Origin: Lachnospiraceae bacterium
GTDB lineage: Bacteria > Bacillota > Clostridia > Lachnospirales > Lachnospiraceae
Length of the DNA stretch: 57,286 bases
Direction: 5' to 3'
NCBI GenBank assembly: GCA_017634065.1
Contig: JAGBOC010000021.1
Location: forward strand, 1 to 57,286
The translations under genes were made by a program, and so were the position numbers. Numbering within the stretch: the stretch's first letter is position 1; the number at the start of each line of letters is the position of its first letter. Under the pieces are notes generated by a model. It saw only the letters and a list, made by a program, of their open reading frames with translations. It ran no database searches and was not told the origin of the DNA. Positions 18,801-28,852 of this stretch are shown piece by piece.

Positions 18801-19534
18801 AAGATGGCACAAAGAGAGAAATCCAAATAATAGGTCCAGACAAGTTATCATTAAATGCAAAACCATATCTTATACCATTCGGATCACTTCTTAAAGTTAA
18901 AGATGGCGATATGGTTGAGGCAGGAGATCCACTTACAGAAGGTTCTATTGATCCACACGATATTTTAAATATACAAGGTGTGAGAAAAGTTCAAGATTAT
19001 CTCTTGAAAGAAGTTCAGAAAGTTTATAGATTGCAAGGTGTTGAGATTAATGATAAGCATATAGAAATGATCGTTAGACAAATGCTTCGCAAGATGTTAG
19101 TAATAGATGCTGGAGATAGTAAGTTCTTACCAGATACAGCAGTAGATATAGTAGAGTTTGAGGAAGAAAATGAAAGATTAAGAGCAGAGGGCAAGAAAGA
19201 AGCAAAAGGTAAAGAGGAACTTAAAGGTATCACAAAAGCTTCTCTCACAACAGATTCTTTCTTATCAGCTGCATCATTCCAAGAAACTACGAGAGTATTG
19301 ACAGAGGCATCTATCAATGGACGAATAGATAAACTTGAGGGCTTAAAAGAAAATGTAATTATCGGAAGGACAATACCTACAGGTACAGGTATGAAGAAAT
19401 ATCAAAATACTATGATATCTACAGAAGTTGATGAGAAAGTTGAAAATGATTTTGATAGTTTCGAAGTAAATCCAGATAGTATTTCTTATGAGGCAAAAGA
19501 ATACAAGGTTCAATCAAATGATGATGAAGAATAA
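15869..19534 (+). CDS. rpoC: RNA polymerase beta' subunit
   Basis: A 1221-aa protein. I chose the ATG at 15869 because AGGAAGGAGG lies 9 nt upstream and [18 protein letters not shown] matches the family N-terminus; an ATG 21 nt earlier overlaps the ribosome binding site. The zinc ribbon uses C65, C67, C80 and C83. The catalytic Mg loop NADFDGD lies at about 453-459. A second zinc site contains CSHC, and the bridge helix and trigger loop region has [16 protein letters not shown]. An acidic, Lys/Glu-rich C-terminal tail follows. It overlaps the rpoB stop. Confidence 0.98.
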   Translation: MSREDNYKPLEFDAIRIGICSPDKILKESHGEVKKPETINYRTLKPEKDGLYCERIFGPTKDWECHCGKYKKIRYKGVICDKCGVEVTKSSVRRSRIGHITLAAPVSHIWYFKGIPSRIGLILNMSQRNLEKVLYFAAYVVLDPGATNFHKLDVLTEREYNQAIEEYGEEAFRVGMGAEAIRELLCEVDLLKLEKELKDELVDAKLQKRAKIVKRLEVVEAFIKSGNRPEWMILTVLPVLPPDLRPMVQLDGGRFATSDLNDLYRRIINRNNRLAKLLELGTPEIIVRNEKRMLQEAVDALIDNGRRGRAVTGPGSKALKSLSDMLKGKQGRFRQNLLGKRVDFSGRSVIVVGPELKIYQCGLPKEMAIELFKPFVMRELEKKGLVNNMTDAKKKVERQVDMVWDILADVIKDHPVLLNRAPTLHRLGIQAFEPILVEGKAIKLHPLVCTAFNADFDGDQMAIHIPLSLEAQAESRFLMLSTNNLLKPSDGGVVAVPSQDMVLGIYYLTQERQNSSGIVRLFKSYDEALFAYENKAITLQEKIKVRVESRIGRKDENGNIEKGIIETTVGRLILNEIIPQDLGFVDRSKPENEFLLEINGLVKKKELKSLLERIMDVHGPEKIALVLDDIKGLGYKYSTKAAMTVSIDDIKVPESRERLLAEAEDAVEAIRKNYRRGLLTEDERYHETISTWEKTDKRLLDEELFVGLSVFNNIYMMADSGARGSRAQIKQLAAMRGIMTTTTGKTIELPIKSNFRQGLDVLEYFISAHGARKGLSDTALRTADSGYLTRRLVDIAHDLIIKEDDCCHDGKEIPYMEVSKFEEGPEKIESLKERITGRVVAETIIDSETGETIIEANNLITKTIADKIVAELNKTNRDTIKIRTVLSCKSKNGICSHCYGANMATGKLVGIGEAVGVIAAQSIGEPGTQLTMRTFHTGGVAGGDITQGLPRVEELFEARKPKGMAIVTEYSGKVKLTEDGTKREIQIIGPDKLSLNAKPYLIPFGSLLKVKDGDMVEAGDPLTEGSIDPHDILNIQGVRKVQDYLLKEVQKVYRLQGVEINDKHIEMIVRQMLRKMLVIDAGDSKFLPDTAVDIVEFEEENERLRAEGKKEAKGKEELKGITKASLTTDSFLSAASFQETTRVLTEASINGRIDKLEGLKENVIIGRTIPTGTGMKKYQNTMISTEVDEKVENDFDSFEVNPDSISYEAKEYKVQSNDDEE

Positions 19535-19560
19535 TAAAATGAAATACTAGGAGGTATAAT

Positions 19561-20361
19561 ATGGCAAGTAATGGAAATATTTATTCTGAAGCAGGAGAAC
19601 AGTATCATCTCAAAGTAAAACCAGGAGATGTTGGGGAATATGTAATTATTCCAGGAGATCCTAAAAGGTGTGAAAAGATAGCAAAATACTTTGATGATGC
19701 AAAGTTTATAGCAGATAATCGAGAGTACATAACTTATACAGGAACTCTAGATGGAGAAAAAGTTTCTGTATGTTCAACTGGTATAGGAGGTCCAAGTGCA
19801 GCCATAGCTATGGAAGAATTGACAAAAGTTGGTGCGAAGTATTTTATTAGAGTTGGAACTTGTGGTGGTATGGACATAAATGTTAAATCAGATGATATCG
19901 TAGTTGCTACTGGGGCGGTTCGTATGGAAGGAACGTCTAAAGAATATGCGCCTATTGAGTGGCCAGCTGTTGCAGACTTTGGAATTGTGAAGTCACTAGT
20001 TGATGCATCAAAAAAGCTTGGTTTTGAATATCATACAGGTGTTGTTGAATGTAAAGATAGTTTTTATGGTCAGCACTCACCGGAAAAATCACCAGTGTCT
20101 TATGAACTTCTGAACAAGTGGGATGCGTGGTGTAAACTTGGTTGTAAAGCATCTGAAATGGAGTCGGCGGCATTATTTGTTGTTGCAAATGCTTTAAATG
20201 TGAATGCAGGAACTGTTCTTCATGTGGTTGCAAATCAAGAAAGAGAAAAACTAAAATTAGATAATCCTGTATCTCATGACACAGATAAAGCAATTAAAGT
20301 TGCTATTGAAGCAATTAAACTAATGATTGCTGATAAAAAAGAAGGCGCCAATAAATATTAA
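19561..20361 (+). CDS. udp: Uridine phosphorylase (nucleoside phosphorylase NP-I family)
   Basis: A 266-aa protein that phosphorolytically splits a nucleoside into base and ribose-1-phosphate. The NP-I motifs are [10 protein letters not shown] at the N-terminus (phosphate loop), RVGTCGGM (phosphate and ribose site) and the ribose-binding ASEMESAAL. The region between 150 and 200 resembles uridine phosphorylase more than DeoD. A consensus AGGAGG precedes the ATG. It begins a co-directional run with a uridine-kinase-like protein next, consistent with pyrimidine salvage; cdd lies 14 kb on. Purine specificity cannot be excluded from sequence alone. Confidence 0.85.
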   Translation: MASNGNIYSEAGEQYHLKVKPGDVGEYVIIPGDPKRCEKIAKYFDDAKFIADNREYITYTGTLDGEKVSVCSTGIGGPSAAIAMEELTKVGAKYFIRVGTCGGMDINVKSDDIVVATGAVRMEGTSKEYAPIEWPAVADFGIVKSLVDASKKLGFEYHTGVVECKDSFYGQHSPEKSPVSYELLNKWDAWCKLGCKASEMESAALFVVANALNVNAGTVLHVVANQEREKLKLDNPVSHDTDKAIKVAIEAIKLMIADKKEGANKY

Positions 20362-20417
20362 TTATCTATTTATGCAATTTTCAGTGAACAAAACTAATTG
20401 ATAAGGAGTGTATCAAT

Positions 20418-22064
20418 ATGTATAAAGTAACAATGGGCGATAATGTTATTGAAGTAAATGAAGGGGCTACTTATCATGAACTTGCTTTGGAATATGAAAA
20501 AGAGCATGGTGTGATGCCATATTTGGTTCGCGTTGATGACACTGTAAAAGAGTTAAGGCGACATATAAGGCGTGATGAAAAGATAGAGTTTTTGTTTTTT
20601 GATAATGACACTGTAAGAGAGACATATACAAGAACAGCTATATTTATATTGCTTAAATCAATTTATGAAGCCTATGATAAAAAACTTGATGCTGGACTCA
20701 AGTTTAGAATTAAAAATGGATATTATTTTGAAGTTGAAGATGAAGAGATAACTGAGGAAAAACTTAAACTTATAAAGGAAAACTTTGATAAGACTGTTGA
20801 GAGCAAGTTTTTCATACAAAAGACCAGTTATCAAAAACAAGATGCTCTTGACATATTTAGGAAAAATAGGATGGAAGATGCTATGCTACTTTTCCAGTAT
20901 AACTATAAGCCAGTTATAAATATAAGAACAATTGATTACTATGTAAAATACATAAATGGAATATTGTTATATGATACATCATATATTACACATTATGAAT
21001 TACGGAAGTTTAAAAAGGGGATATTTCTTATTGTGCCAGATACAGAAGATGTAACAAAAGTTGAGTTCACAGACCCTGGCGAGAAAATATTTAATATTCA
21101 TAATGTCTCTGTTGATTGGGCAAAGAAATTACAAATAAATACTGTTGGAAAACTTAATGATTCTATAGCTCGTGGCAATTTCAATGACCTTGTTATAATG
21201 ACCGAGTCATTTCAAGATAAGTTAATTGGTGATATTGCGAGTGAAATAAAAAACTCTGGTAAGAGACTGATACTAGTTGCAGGACCATCAAGTAGTGGAA
21301 AGACTTCATTTTCACATAGACTTATGTATCATATGAGAGCAGTTGAGTTAAATCCATATCCTGTATCTTGCGACGATTTTTTCAAAGAAAGATCAGAAAC
21401 TCCCGTAAAGGCAAATGGAGAGTATGATTTTGAAACTATAGATGCTGTGGATATTAATCTTCTAAATAAGACTTTAAATGGATTATTGAATCACGAAGAA
21501 ACAGTCATACCGAGATTTGATTTTGAAATAGGAACAAAAACTTTTAAGAGAACACCATTAAAATTAAGTGACAATGATGTAATTATTCTTGAAGGAATAC
21601 ATTGTCTAAACCCAGCCTTATTATCAAATGTTGATCAGAACTCTATATATAAAATCTATATTTCTGCCCTTACTGAAGTATGTATAGACAATGCTAATCG
21701 TATCGCTACTTCTGATTTAAGACTTATGAGAAGACTTGTTAGAGATCAGAGAACTCGTGGTATAAGTCCGAAGACAACATTAAAATTATGGAAGAATGTA
21801 CGAGAAGGTGAAGAAAAATACATTTTCCCATTTCAAGAAAGAGCGGATATACTAATTAATTCAGCACTAATATATGAGTTTAGTGTACTAAAATTAAAAG
21901 CACTTCCTATGCTTTATAGGCTTACTGAAGATAAAGAAGTATCTGAAATAGCAAGAAGATTAATAAAGATACTGAATTATTTCTTGGCAGTAGATACAGA
22001 TGTTATTCCAAGGTATTCAATCATAAGAGAGTTTATCGGCAATAGTGTTTTGGAGGTCGGATAA
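20418..22064 (+). CDS. TGS-domain nucleoside (uridine) kinase family protein
   Basis: A 548-aa protein. It has an N-terminal TGS-like domain (about 1-65) and a region resembling the threonyl-tRNA synthetase editing domain (about 70-250). The C-terminal P-loop kinase carries GPSSSGKTS at about 289-297 and the Asp/Arg-rich RLMRRLVRDQRTRG segment of uridine kinases. This fused form is common in Clostridia and differs from the 210-aa Udk. It probably phosphorylates uridine/cytidine or a related nucleoside, following the phosphorylase gene upstream. AAGGAGTG lies before the ATG. The role of the synthetase-derived N-terminus is unknown. Confidence 0.85.
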   Translation: MYKVTMGDNVIEVNEGATYHELALEYEKEHGVMPYLVRVDDTVKELRRHIRRDEKIEFLFFDNDTVRETYTRTAIFILLKSIYEAYDKKLDAGLKFRIKNGYYFEVEDEEITEEKLKLIKENFDKTVESKFFIQKTSYQKQDALDIFRKNRMEDAMLLFQYNYKPVINIRTIDYYVKYINGILLYDTSYITHYELRKFKKGIFLIVPDTEDVTKVEFTDPGEKIFNIHNVSVDWAKKLQINTVGKLNDSIARGNFNDLVIMTESFQDKLIGDIASEIKNSGKRLILVAGPSSSGKTSFSHRLMYHMRAVELNPYPVSCDDFFKERSETPVKANGEYDFETIDAVDINLLNKTLNGLLNHEETVIPRFDFEIGTKTFKRTPLKLSDNDVIILEGIHCLNPALLSNVDQNSIYKIYISALTEVCIDNANRIATSDLRLMRRLVRDQRTRGISPKTTLKLWKNVREGEEKYIFPFQERADILINSALIYEFSVLKLKALPMLYRLTEDKEVSEIARRLIKILNYFLAVDTDVIPRYSIIREFIGNSVLEVG

Positions 22065-22069
22065 TAGAG

Positions 22070-22669
22070 ATGGATTTAAAAACTACTCTTAAAGTATGTT
22101 TTATAGTTGCAATTGAAACTATATTCTGCTTTACTCCGCTTGGGACTATTCCGATTGGTCCTATAGCGGCTACACTTTCAATGGTTCCTGTGGTTATTGC
22201 ATCTCTTACTTTTGGTAAAGGAATTGGTATGTTACTTGGGGGAATATTTGGCTTATACAGTTTTATATACTGGACATTTATAATGCCATCATTTCCTACA
22301 GCATTTTTATTTACACCATTTTCAGAAACAGCAATGTATAAAGGAAATATTGGAAGTTTGGTTATATGTTTTGTGCCACGTATATTGGCGGGGCTTACAC
22401 CTATAGTTGTATCTGATATGTTTACAATGTCAAGTAATAATGATAACAGCTTTAAAGGGGATGTCGTAGGGTCGATAGTTGGCAGTATGACAAATACAGT
22501 ATTGGTATTAGGTCTGATATTAGTATTTTTTGGAAGAGAATATATAACTATTGTAGAAAAAAATATTTTAACTGTGCTTGGTATAACGATAATTAAAAAT
22601 GGCATACCTGAAGCAATAATTTGTGCAGTGGTTTGCCCTGTAGTTGTGAGAGCATTAAGAAATATTTGA
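22070..22669 (+). CDS. ECF transporter S component, substrate unknown
   Basis: A 199-aa integral membrane protein with about six hydrophobic segments. The FTPLGTIPIGPIAATLSMVP segment followed by a GKGIGMLLGGIFGL loop matches the substrate-binding S subunits of energy-coupling-factor vitamin transporters. It starts 5 nt after the kinase stop; a GGAGGT inside the end of the kinase gene probably serves as its ribosome binding site. Its stop TGA shares a base with the rsmI start ATG. The shared EcfA/EcfT module must be encoded elsewhere. Nucleoside or pyrimidine-related uptake is suggested by context only. Confidence 0.7.
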   Translation: MDLKTTLKVCFIVAIETIFCFTPLGTIPIGPIAATLSMVPVVIASLTFGKGIGMLLGGIFGLYSFIYWTFIMPSFPTAFLFTPFSETAMYKGNIGSLVICFVPRILAGLTPIVVSDMFTMSSNNDNSFKGDVVGSIVGSMTNTVLVLGLILVFFGREYITIVEKNILTVLGITIIKNGIPEAIICAVVCPVVVRALRNI

Positions 22670-23523
22670 TGGAAAGAACAAGAGGGAAATTATATATAGT
22701 TTCAACACCCATAGGGAACTTAAGCGATATAACTTTTCGTGCTATAGAAGTTTTGAAGAGTGTAGATTTGATAGCAGCAGAGGATACAAGACATACAAGA
22801 GAACTATTAAATCATTTTGAAATTAGTACAAAATTGACATCATATCATGAGCATAATAAATATGAAAAGTCGGATATAATTTTATCTAAATTAAATAGCG
22901 GTAAAAATGTTGCGATTGTGTCAGATGCTGGGACACCTATAATATCTGATCCAGGTGATGAATTAGTTAGAAAAGCCATAGATGAAGAAATAGATATTAC
23001 GGCAGTTCCTGGGAGTTGTGCGGTAATAAATGCTCTTGTCTTAAGTGGGTTAAATGCAAAAAGTTTTTTGTTTGTGGGCTTCATTTCTGACATAAATAAA
23101 AAGAGAAAAGAACAATCTGGTGAAATAAAGCAAGAGACAAGGACAATGATTTTTTATATATCACCACATAATCTTTTGAAAGATCTCAAATTTCTAATAG
23201 AAGTTTTGGGAGAAGATAGAAAAGCTTCTTTGTCAAGAGAGATGACAAAAATCCATGAAGAGACAAAAAGAGGCACTCTAAAAAATATATATGACGAGTA
23301 TAGCAAGAGAGAGATAAAAGGTGAGTTTGTACTTGTAGTTGATGGTATAGATAAGGCAGTGATAAAAGAAGAAACTGCAAATAGTTGGATAAATATAAGT
23401 ATAAAAGATCACTACGATAAGTACATAAGTGAAGGCTTGTCAGATAAAGAAGCGATAAAGAAAGTGGCATTAGATAGGAATGTAGATAAGAGACAAATCT
23501 ACAAAGAATTGAAAGTAAAATAG
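22669..23523 (+). CDS. rsmI: 16S rRNA (cytidine(1402)-2'-O)-methyltransferase
   Basis: A 284-aa protein of the tetrapyrrole-methylase fold that 2'-O-methylates C1402 in the 30S P site. Motifs: LYIVSTPIGNLSDITFRA at the N-terminus, AAEDTRHTREL, and VSDAGTPIISDPG. The start was placed at 22669 because homology begins there and the preceding gene ends in TGATG, sharing one base. An upstream in-frame ATG at 22621 would add an unrelated Cys-rich stretch inside the ECF gene. It is followed 9 nt later by rpoD. Confidence 0.95.
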   Translation: MERTRGKLYIVSTPIGNLSDITFRAIEVLKSVDLIAAEDTRHTRELLNHFEISTKLTSYHEHNKYEKSDIILSKLNSGKNVAIVSDAGTPIISDPGDELVRKAIDEEIDITAVPGSCAVINALVLSGLNAKSFLFVGFISDINKKRKEQSGEIKQETRTMIFYISPHNLLKDLKFLIEVLGEDRKASLSREMTKIHEETKRGTLKNIYDEYSKREIKGEFVLVVDGIDKAVIKEETANSWINISIKDHYDKYISEGLSDKEAIKKVALDRNVDKRQIYKELKVK

Positions 23524-23532
23524 GAGAATGAT

Positions 23533-24978
23533 ATGGTTGCAAAAAAAAGTTTAAGTAAGAAAATAGTAAAAGCTAAACCAAGTAAAACTTTAAAATCTAA
23601 AACTAATAAACCAGCAAAAACTGGTAAGCAAGTAAAAGCAACTAAAACAAACAAATCTATAAAGACAAAGAAATCATCTAAAACTGAAAAGGTTACTAAA
23701 AAAATAAAATCTACAAACTCTTCAAAAGTCACAAGCAAGAAGAATATTAAAGTTGATAAAAAGTCAATAAAACAGAGTAATGCTCTTGAGAGAAAGAGAG
23801 ATAAATTAATTTCCGCTTCAAATGATAATATTGATGAGAATGAAGAATTATCAAATGATGCCCCAATATCCTTTAACTTTAAAGGAAAAGAGAAGGATCT
23901 CGTAAAGAAGTTAAAAGAAGAGGAAGATGTATTTATAGAAGAAGATGATGACAATAAAGACCCAGAAGGACCTAAAGATGAAGAAGAAATAATTGCTGAT
24001 GAGTTTGATGAATCAGAAGAAGTAATAAGTGGTCAGGATGATATATTTGAAGGTGTAAGTCTTGATGACCCAGTTAGAATGTACTTAAAAGAAATAGGAC
24101 AGTATTCTCTTCTTACAGTTGAGAGAGAAAAAAGACTTGCGAAAGAAAAACAAGATGCACAAGTACTGTTAAGAAGAAAAAAACTTGATGAGCAATTACC
24201 TATTGATAAGGGACGTGAGATTAAGCTAACCGAAGAAGAACGCAAGATTGTAAAAAGGGGTGAACTTGCTCAAGAAGTTTTGATTAAGTGTAATTTAAGA
24301 CTTGTGGTTTCAATTGCAAAGCGATATATCGGTCATGGTCTTTCACTACTTGATCTAATTCAAGAAGGTAATCTTGGTCTTACAAGGGGTATTGAAAAGT
24401 TTGACTATAAGATGGGATTTAAGCTCTCAACTTATGTAACTTGGTGGATTAGACAGGCAGTATCAAGAGCACTTGCTGATCAAAGTAAGACGATAAGAAT
24501 ACCAGTTCATATGGTTGAAACCATAAATAGATTAAATAAGGAAAAGAAAAAACTTACAGCTGAACTTGGATATGAACCATCAATTAAGCAACTTGCAAAA
24601 GGTATGAAGATGAGTGAAGAAAAGGTTGAAGAAGTCATACAGATTGCTATGGACCCAATCTCACTTGATAAACCAGTTGGTGATGAAGATGATTCTATCG
24701 TGGCTGACTTTATAGCAGACCAAAATGTTATCTCACCAGAAACTAATGCAGAGAGAGTAATGTTAAAAGAAAAAATACAGGGTCTTCTTGATGGTTTAAA
24801 GGATAGAGAGAAAAAAGTTCTTGTACTACGTTTTGGCATAGAAGATGATCATCCAAGGACATTGGAAGAAGTTGGTAAAGAATTAAAAGTTACGAGAGAA
24901 CGTATAAGACAGATAGAAGATAAGGCTTTAAGGAAACTTAAGATTAGAGCAAGAAGTTTACAAGATATAATTAAGTAA
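23533..24978 (+). CDS. rpoD: Primary sigma factor RpoD (SigA)
   Basis: A 481-aa sigma-70. The first ~95 residues are an extremely basic Lys/Ser/Thr-rich extension, then an acidic stretch (about 110-165) and sigma 1.2 with DDPVRMYLKEIGQ. Region 2 includes LRLVVSIAKRYIGHG and the -10-reading TYVTWWIRQAV. Region 3 follows, then region 4 with EEVGKELKVTRERIRQIE, the -35-reading helix. B. subtilis SigA is about 371 aa, so this is longer by the N-terminal extension. It follows rsmI by 9 nt with TAGGAGAA as ribosome binding site. dnaG, its usual partner, is not adjacent. Confidence 0.95.
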   Translation: MVAKKSLSKKIVKAKPSKTLKSKTNKPAKTGKQVKATKTNKSIKTKKSSKTEKVTKKIKSTNSSKVTSKKNIKVDKKSIKQSNALERKRDKLISASNDNIDENEELSNDAPISFNFKGKEKDLVKKLKEEEDVFIEEDDDNKDPEGPKDEEEIIADEFDESEEVISGQDDIFEGVSLDDPVRMYLKEIGQYSLLTVEREKRLAKEKQDAQVLLRRKKLDEQLPIDKGREIKLTEEERKIVKRGELAQEVLIKCNLRLVVSIAKRYIGHGLSLLDLIQEGNLGLTRGIEKFDYKMGFKLSTYVTWWIRQAVSRALADQSKTIRIPVHMVETINRLNKEKKKLTAELGYEPSIKQLAKGMKMSEEKVEEVIQIAMDPISLDKPVGDEDDSIVADFIADQNVISPETNAERVMLKEKIQGLLDGLKDREKKVLVLRFGIEDDHPRTLEEVGKELKVTRERIRQIEDKALRKLKIRARSLQDIIK

Positions 24979-24998
24979 TAATTACTCATGAGGGAATT

Positions 24999-27900
24999 AT
25001 GAATAGTTTAGATGAAGATAAAAAAGTACGACTAATAATTGGCAATCATGGATCAGGTAAAAGCGATTGGTTATACAATCGCTTTATTGATATTTCAAGA
25101 CAAAAGGATAAATCAAAAATTAATTTTGAGAATAAATTATATTTGGTTGTTCCAGAGCAAGATACTAATGATAAACAGCGACTTCTTATGAAGTATTTTG
25201 AAAAATACGGTAGTGGGATATTAAATGTTGACGTTGTATCATTTGATCGACTTGCTCACAATGTATTTGATTTACTAGGCATTGAACCGGAAAAAGAAAA
25301 TGTCATTGATGATTCTGGAAAAACGATGATACTTTCGCAAGTTATAAAAGAACTATGCAGATCTAATAAGATAAAATATTATGGCAAGATGATAAATAAA
25401 ATTGGATTTGCAAAAAAGATGACGGAAGCGATGTCTGAAATCTATTCGTATAACCTAATAGTTGAAGAGGACAATAAAATTATAGAAGACAAGCTTAAGA
25501 AGATTATAGATGAGTTTCAAAATAATAATAGCCTAATGTCAAATAAATTATCTGATTTAAGAGAAATATATTTGTCATTTACTTCAAAACTTCGAAATCT
25601 TAATTATTCAATAAAAGAAACAAAATACTCATTATTAAATAAAGTCATCAATGATGCAAAGCAGTTATTTGAAAATGCGACAGTTGCATTTGAAGGTTTT
25701 ACTGGTTTCACACCTATACAACTTGATATTTTCAAGAAGATAGTTGCGATGTCTAACCAAACATTTGTCGTAATTGATTACAGAAATGAGAATTCAAATG
25801 AAAGAATTAAGAGCCTTTCTGACATCATTCCAAACGATATAAGAGATGAAGAGAACTCTGTATTTTATTTGAGTAAGAAGTTTGTAAGTGATATAGTAAA
25901 AGACCTTAAAGATGAAGTTGTTATAGAGAATTATAATGATCAGAATGTATTATATAAGTATAAGGGCGATGATAAAAATGATTTAAGATTTTTAGAGAAA
26001 AATATCTTTAATTATAATAATAATGAATCTTTGGACATTGTGCCTAAAAACATAACTATATATGAGACAAAAAATGCTGAAGATGAGATAGTTAATGTTG
26101 CCCACTTAATTTTAAAAAGCATAATGGATAACAACAAATCAAGTGGTAGTGATGAAAGAAACAAACTGCGATATGGGGACATAAGAATTGTAGTCCCAAA
26201 TGTTGAAGAGTATTCTGACAAGATAATCAGTGTATTTAGAAAATATGATATACCTTTATTTATTGATGATTCAAAAAGTATATTGAATTCGCCATATGTT
26301 GAAGCCATACGTTCTGCACTCAATGTAGTATCTTCTAATTTTTCGTATGATAGCGTAATGAGATATATTAATTCAGGGATTTTTGAAAAGAACTCCAACA
26401 TTTTTGAGTTAGATAATTTTATAAGAGAGTATGGCATAAGAGGTGTATCAAGGTATAGAATTGGTTTTGAACCAATTTTAAGTTATAGAGTAAATATATT
26501 AGAAAATGAATTAAAAAAAGAAACTGATGCTGATAAGAGAGTAGAATTACAAAAATCTATCGATCATTTAAAAGAGAAGAATAAAAAATTAATTGAGACA
26601 AAAGAAAAACTATTTAATCCACTTATTAAACTATATAATGAGATAAAATGTAATGAAGACGATGAAAAAACTTATAAAACAGTGAATACATATATTGAGA
26701 GCTTAAATAGTTTCACAAGTGAAATTCAACTTGATGAACGCTTTAATAATTTGCTATATAGTCTTGAAACATTGCAACTTGAAGATGATATTAGAAATTC
26801 AGATGAGTTCAAAAATGATAATAGAGACTATGATAAAGAAGACTTTTCATCTAAACTAAAGATTAAAAGTAAAAGCAGAAGAAGTTATAAGTATAGATTT
26901 GGAAGTAATTTCCAGATAAGTGTATTAAATAAGAGCGTAGAAGTTAAAAACAAAACTGTAGATACAATAAAGAAAATATTTAGTAGTGATACTGATTGTA
27001 TTAGTTTAGTTGATTTTAGAAATCTGTTTGACATAGGATTTACAGATATTGAGATTAAAGTGATACCGGAGGCTTTAGATCAGGTTATCGTGGGTGACTT
27101 GATGAGATCTAGATTTGATAATCCTAAAATAGAGATTTGCCTTGGATTTAATCAAAGCAAGGTACCAGCAACTACTGAAGATAACTCATTAATCGATGAT
27201 AATATGAGGGATTTGTTTAAGAAATTAAGCATTGATATATCACAAACTACTTACGAGACAGCACTAAATCAAAGGTTATATCTGTATCTTTTACTTACAA
27301 ATCCTACAGATAAATTGATTATCTCATATCCAAGATTAAATATAGGAAAAGTTTCTGATGAGAAATCATCAGTAATTGATTTGATTCAAAGGCTTTTTGG
27401 GAAAATTGCTTTTGATGCTAATAATGAGAAAAAGTTTGTAACAAATTTGGAAATTAAAAAAGCTGATAAGTATTCATTAGGCTTTTATAATGATGCTGAT
27501 TTATATGATTATATAGCAGAAAATATGCAGAACTTAAGACGGGAGTATAATAGCACTGAAAAGAATGATATTCAAAGCATTGAAAACATTCCTGTAAAAA
27601 AAGCGATAAAGTATTTATATGAAAAGGATAGTGAAGAGTTTAAATACAGATTTAATACCGTTTTTAATAGAACAGCTGACAAAAATGAATACAATTTAGA
27701 TGATAAATTGGCACAGGATATTGTAAATGAGGTGCGAAATGGGAAGCCATCAAGTGTCTCATATATTGAAGGATATAATAAATGCCATTATAGACATTTC
27801 CTTGAAAGAACCATTAAACTTTCAGAAAGAAAAAATTATGAAATATCTTCTATGGATTTAGGAACCTATATCCATAGAATCTTGGAATTATTTTATAAGA

Positions 27901-28835
27901 GACATAAGCAAGATGTTATTAAAAAAAGCATTGCAGATAATTCTATTGATGTAAAACTTGATGAGTGCATTAGTGAGGCAACAGAAGATAATTTTAGTTT
28001 CAAAAATTTGAAAAATGGCGAAGAAGTTTTTTATGGTGAGAATAAGCTTAGTGTGATAAAAAATATGGTAAGAAAGTTAGTTAAGTTCACTATAAATTAT
28101 CTTTCTAAAATTAATGATCAGTCAAAGTTTACTACAAATGCTACCGAAGAAGAGTTTGAAGAAAAAATCAATGATGTGGAAATATCATTTACAGGAGTTG
28201 TGGACAAAATAGAAACATATACTGAAGATAATAAGACATATTTTGAAATTATAGATTATAAGAGTGGCAAGAAGCGTAAAAGTATAAGCTTAAAAAATAT
28301 TGAAGATGGGACGCAGATACAGCTTTTAATGTATCTTGACTATTGGAAAAACTTTAAAGGTCATAATGTTGAAAAGATTATACCTTGTGGGGCTTTTTAT
28401 ATTTGGATTGAGGAACCTATTATAATGCTTGATTCTGTGAGTGATATAAATAAAGTCAATGACAGAATCAAGTCCGAACTTCAATATGTTGGTCTTATCA
28501 ATCAAAATGAAGAAATACTAAAAATTGTAAGTCCTAACTTAAAAGTATCTGGTAAACCCAAAGGCTATAAAGATAAGCAAACGGGACTTTTTATTTCAGG
28601 TGAGTCTTATAAAAATGAAGGAGACAGTAAATCTGCCACTGAAAATGTGATTGAAGATTTAATTAAAAACGTTCATGAAAATATAAAAGTTGCAGTAAAT
28701 AATATCAATAAAGGAATCATAGAACCAACTGGAGATAAAATTGAATGTTCGTATTGCCCATATATCAGCATTTGTAAAGGCGATAAAGTTTACTCTGAAG
28801 AAGATGAACATAGTAACGATTATAGTGAAGAATAA
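24999..28835 (+). CDS. addB: AddB/RexB subunit of the helicase-nuclease
   Basis: A 1278-aa protein. The Walker A GNHGSGKS lies at residues 15-22. The C-terminal RecB-type nuclease has the catalytic strand EIIDYKSGK (about residue 1085). The iron-sulfur cluster cysteines are one in YNKCHYRHFL (about residue 929) and three near the end in CSYCPYISIC, the AddB pattern. With AddA it resects double-strand breaks and loads RecA. It directly precedes addA (17-nt gap with GTAGGAG) and follows rpoD by 20 nt. Length is slightly above the B. subtilis protein (1166), owing to charged Lys/Asn-rich insertions. Confidence 0.93.
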   Translation: MNSLDEDKKVRLIIGNHGSGKSDWLYNRFIDISRQKDKSKINFENKLYLVVPEQDTNDKQRLLMKYFEKYGSGILNVDVVSFDRLAHNVFDLLGIEPEKENVIDDSGKTMILSQVIKELCRSNKIKYYGKMINKIGFAKKMTEAMSEIYSYNLIVEEDNKIIEDKLKKIIDEFQNNNSLMSNKLSDLREIYLSFTSKLRNLNYSIKETKYSLLNKVINDAKQLFENATVAFEGFTGFTPIQLDIFKKIVAMSNQTFVVIDYRNENSNERIKSLSDIIPNDIRDEENSVFYLSKKFVSDIVKDLKDEVVIENYNDQNVLYKYKGDDKNDLRFLEKNIFNYNNNESLDIVPKNITIYETKNAEDEIVNVAHLILKSIMDNNKSSGSDERNKLRYGDIRIVVPNVEEYSDKIISVFRKYDIPLFIDDSKSILNSPYVEAIRSALNVVSSNFSYDSVMRYINSGIFEKNSNIFELDNFIREYGIRGVSRYRIGFEPILSYRVNILENELKKETDADKRVELQKSIDHLKEKNKKLIETKEKLFNPLIKLYNEIKCNEDDEKTYKTVNTYIESLNSFTSEIQLDERFNNLLYSLETLQLEDDIRNSDEFKNDNRDYDKEDFSSKLKIKSKSRRSYKYRFGSNFQISVLNKSVEVKNKTVDTIKKIFSSDTDCISLVDFRNLFDIGFTDIEIKVIPEALDQVIVGDLMRSRFDNPKIEICLGFNQSKVPATTEDNSLIDDNMRDLFKKLSIDISQTTYETALNQRLYLYLLLTNPTDKLIISYPRLNIGKVSDEKSSVIDLIQRLFGKIAFDANNEKKFVTNLEIKKADKYSLGFYNDADLYDYIAENMQNLRREYNSTEKNDIQSIENIPVKKAIKYLYEKDSEEFKYRFNTVFNRTADKNEYNLDDKLAQDIVNEVRNGKPSSVSYIEGYNKCHYRHFLERTIKLSERKNYEISSMDLGTYIHRILELFYKRHKQDVIKKSIADNSIDVKLDECISEATEDNFSFKNLKNGEEVFYGENKLSVIKNMVRKLVKFTINYLSKINDQSKFTTNATEEEFEEKINDVEISFTGVVDKIETYTEDNKTYFEIIDYKSGKKRKSISLKNIEDGTQIQLLMYLDYWKNFKGHNVEKIIPCGAFYIWIEEPIIMLDSVSDINKVNDRIKSELQYVGLINQNEEILKIVSPNLKVSGKPKGYKDKQTGLFISGESYKNEGDSKSATENVIEDLIKNVHENIKVAVNNINKGIIEPTGDKIECSYCPYISICKGDKVYSEEDEHSNDYSEE

Positions 28836-28852
28836 AGTATGTAGGAGTCAAA

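Noticed and set aside
19552-19563. TATAAT immediately before the udp start as another leaderless promoter
   Set aside because: A consensus AGGAGG at correct distance precedes the ATG, the box overlaps the initiation region and no -35 was found; the gene is more likely co-transcribed or normally led.
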